Shown: in pieces, positions 62,695 to 64,000 of the stretch
Layout of the letters: every line of letters starts with the position of its first letter
How positions within the stretch are numbered: the stretch's first letter is position 1
Source of the DNA: Pseudomonas luteola NBRC 103146
GTDB lineage: Bacteria; Pseudomonadota; Gammaproteobacteria; Pseudomonadales; Pseudomonadaceae
DNA: 64,000 nt
Assembly: GCF_002091675.1 (NCBI RefSeq)
Contig: NZ_BDAE01000004.1
Location: forward strand, 1 to 64,000
Direction: 5' to 3'
Made by a program: the position numbers and the translations under genes
Notes under the pieces: model-generated
What the model was told of the DNA's origin: nothing
Database searches by the model: none
What the model saw: the letters and a program-made list of their open reading frames with translations, nothing else

Positions 62695-64000
62695 ATGACA
62701 TTTCCTCTCGTCCGCCACGCTTATCGATCCACTCGGCTTCTGGCCTTTTCCGCTTCGGTTGTTCTGTTGGGTGCCTGTGCCACTGCTACAGACAGATCCG
62801 AGATGTGGAGCTATCAAAATGCCCAACAGCATCAGGCGCTCCCACCAGACCAGGCGTACCCGGAATTATTTGCAGCCGTACAGCAGCAATGGTTGTTCGA
62901 CGATCAAAAGCATTTTGTCGATGCCCTACCGCTAAGGCCTCCCGCCACTATCCGGGCGGACTACTTGGCGCAACGAGCCAACCCTGGCTTTGATCTCAGA
63001 CGCTTTGTGGCGGACAACTTCGAGCCATCAGGAGCTGCTGAAACCCAAAAGCCTCAGACAGGTACCGATATCCGTGAACATATCGATAACCTCTGGCCTG
63101 TACTCACGCGACATTATGAGAAGGTACCGGCATATAGCAGTATGCTGCCGCTACCCTACCCCTATGTTGTTCCGGGGGGTCGCTTTCGCGAGCTGTACTA
63201 TTGGGACTCCTACTTCACCATGCTTGGCCTGGTAGAGAGTGGACAAACGAAGTTGGCGCGTCAGATGCTGGATAACTTCGCCTACCTGATCGATACCTAT
63301 GGCCATATCCCCAATGGCAATCGCACCTACTATCTGAGCCGCTCCCAGCCACCCTTCTTCTCTTATATGGTTGAGCTGGAGGCAAAGACGGAGGGGGATG
63401 AAGTCTATCGCCGTTACCTTCCGCAATTGCAAAAGGAATACGCTTATTGGATGGAAGGTTCGCAAACACTAAAGCCCGGCGAGGCTGCCCAGCACGTTGT
63501 TCGTCTGGCTGACGGTACGCTATTCAACCGCTACTGGGATGCCAGCGATACACCTCGCCAGGAATCCTACATGCAAGACAAGGAAACGGCAGCCAAGGCT
63601 GCTGATCGCCCGGTCAATGAGGTTTACCAAGACCTGCGAGCCGGGGCAGAAAGTGGCTGGGACTACACGTCACGCTGGCTGGGTGATGGGAAAACTCTCG
63701 CGACTATCCGTACAACCGCTATCGTTCCGGTAGACCTCAACAGCCTTCTCTATCATCTGGAAACCACAATTGCACTTGCTTGTGAAAAGAACGCCATGTC
63801 GACTTGTACGCAACGCTACAGCCAGCGTGCAGAAGCGCGAAAGGCTGCCATAGAGAAACACCTGTGGAACAACAAGGGCTATTACGCTGACTACGATTGG
63901 CAGAAGAATCAACTCAGCGATCAGATCACAGCCGCTACGCTCTATCCTCTTTATGCAGGGATCGCCAATTCCGATAGAGCCCGGCAAACCGCATTGACTG
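62695..64000 (+). CDS. treA: Periplasmic trehalase, lipoprotein type (partial)
   Basis: The reading frame is open to the window edge (435 codons seen). An N-terminal signal ends in a lipobox LLGAC (Cys28). The GH37 signature 1 PGGRFRELYYWDSYF is intact, and the catalytic Asp lies in GAESGWDYTSRW. The C-terminal part with the second signature and catalytic Glu is beyond the window. TreA splits external trehalose to glucose. Ordinary periplasmic TreA is soluble, so the lipobox suggests membrane anchoring. A longer start at 62665 is possible but has no Shine-Dalgarno. Confidence 0.92.
   Translation, partial: MTFPLVRHAYRSTRLLAFSASVVLLGACATATDRSEMWSYQNAQQHQALPPDQAYPELFAAVQQQWLFDDQKHFVDALPLRPPATIRADYLAQRANPGFDLRRFVADNFEPSGAAETQKPQTGTDIREHIDNLWPVLTRHYEKVPAYSSMLPLPYPYVVPGGRFRELYYWDSYFTMLGLVESGQTKLARQMLDNFAYLIDTYGHIPNGNRTYYLSRSQPPFFSYMVELEAKTEGDEVYRRYLPQLQKEYAYWMEGSQTLKPGEAAQHVVRLADGTLFNRYWDASDTPRQESYMQDKETAAKAADRPVNEVYQDLRAGAESGWDYTSRWLGDGKTLATIRTTAIVPVDLNSLLYHLETTIALACEKNAMSTCTQRYSQRAEARKAAIEKHLWNNKGYYADYDWQKNQLSDQITAATLYPLYAGIANSDRARQTALT

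Overview
The window comes from the chromosome of a gammaproteobacterium of the Pseudomonas lineage. The gene content and order (FabH-like synthase, hrpA, fadD, phaJ, VacJ-like gene, patatin, lauroyl acyltransferase, minCDE, rluA, apeB, GntR regulator with ABC cassette, quinone oxidoreductase, prc, EAL/GGDEF protein, FKBP isomerase, Asp/Val tRNAs, rdgC, SSS-domain histidine kinase) match, as I remember it, the PA3237-PA3302 stretch of P. aeruginosa PAO1. Base composition by eye is only a little above half G+C, so this is a lower-GC pseudomonad. The species cannot be named from the sequence. Most of the window is core genome. No phage, transposase or CRISPR array was seen.

Layout. 0-10 kb: tRNA-Ala with its promoter, a FabH-like condensing enzyme, a Porin_5-type porin behind a probable Pho box, an orphan TRAP binding protein that has lost its C-terminus, a PheC-type dehydratase, an AraC/LysE pair and a FAD monooxygenase. 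10-18 kb: hrpA, fadD, phaJ and an orphan glycine-betaine-type binding protein. 18-29.7 kb: envelope genes (VacJ/MlaA family, patatin, late lipid A acyltransferase), the Min system, rluA, a methyltransferase pseudogene that can still be read across frames, apeB and a gmhA of the enterobacterial type. 29.7-35.8 kb: a GntR/UTRA regulator and a six-gene, tightly coupled cassette (binding protein, alkaline-phosphatase-superfamily hydrolase, two permeases, ATPase, HAD-IB phosphatase). It looks like import of a phosphorus ester followed by its hydrolysis in the cytoplasm. 35.8-47.5 kb: quinone oxidoreductase, Prc protease, an EAL-CBS-GGDEF protein behind a three-unit Pho-box-like array, FKBP isomerase, a duplicated Asp/Val tRNA block, rdgC, a BASS transporter, a guanidine-II riboswitch with gdx, and an MFS transporter. 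47.5-56.4 kb: a GNAT enzyme, an SSS-PAS-histidine kinase-receiver hybrid, an AT-rich gene-free stretch with DnaA-box-like sites, codBA, a small gene with a sigma-54-like promoter and a TerC family protein. 56.5-62 kb: a betaine/choline-type ABC system with two binding proteins and a leaderless PhnD-like protein, then a nitrilase-family enzyme. The window ends inside a lipoprotein-type periplasmic trehalase.

How the genes work together. Fatty acid turnover (fadD, phaJ, FabH-like), envelope maintenance and division (Min, LpxL/HtrB, VacJ/MlaA, patatin), phosphorus acquisition (Pho-box porin, phospho-ester cassette, possible Pho input to c-di-GMP) and osmolyte handling (three betaine-type binding proteins, one ABC system, trehalase) are the main themes. 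The least explained units are the phospho-ester cassette with its CTAG-centred palindromes, the leaderless PhnD-like gene inside the betaine operon, the 17-bp perfect inverted repeat beside the tRNA promoter, and the 400-base gene-free AT-rich stretch.
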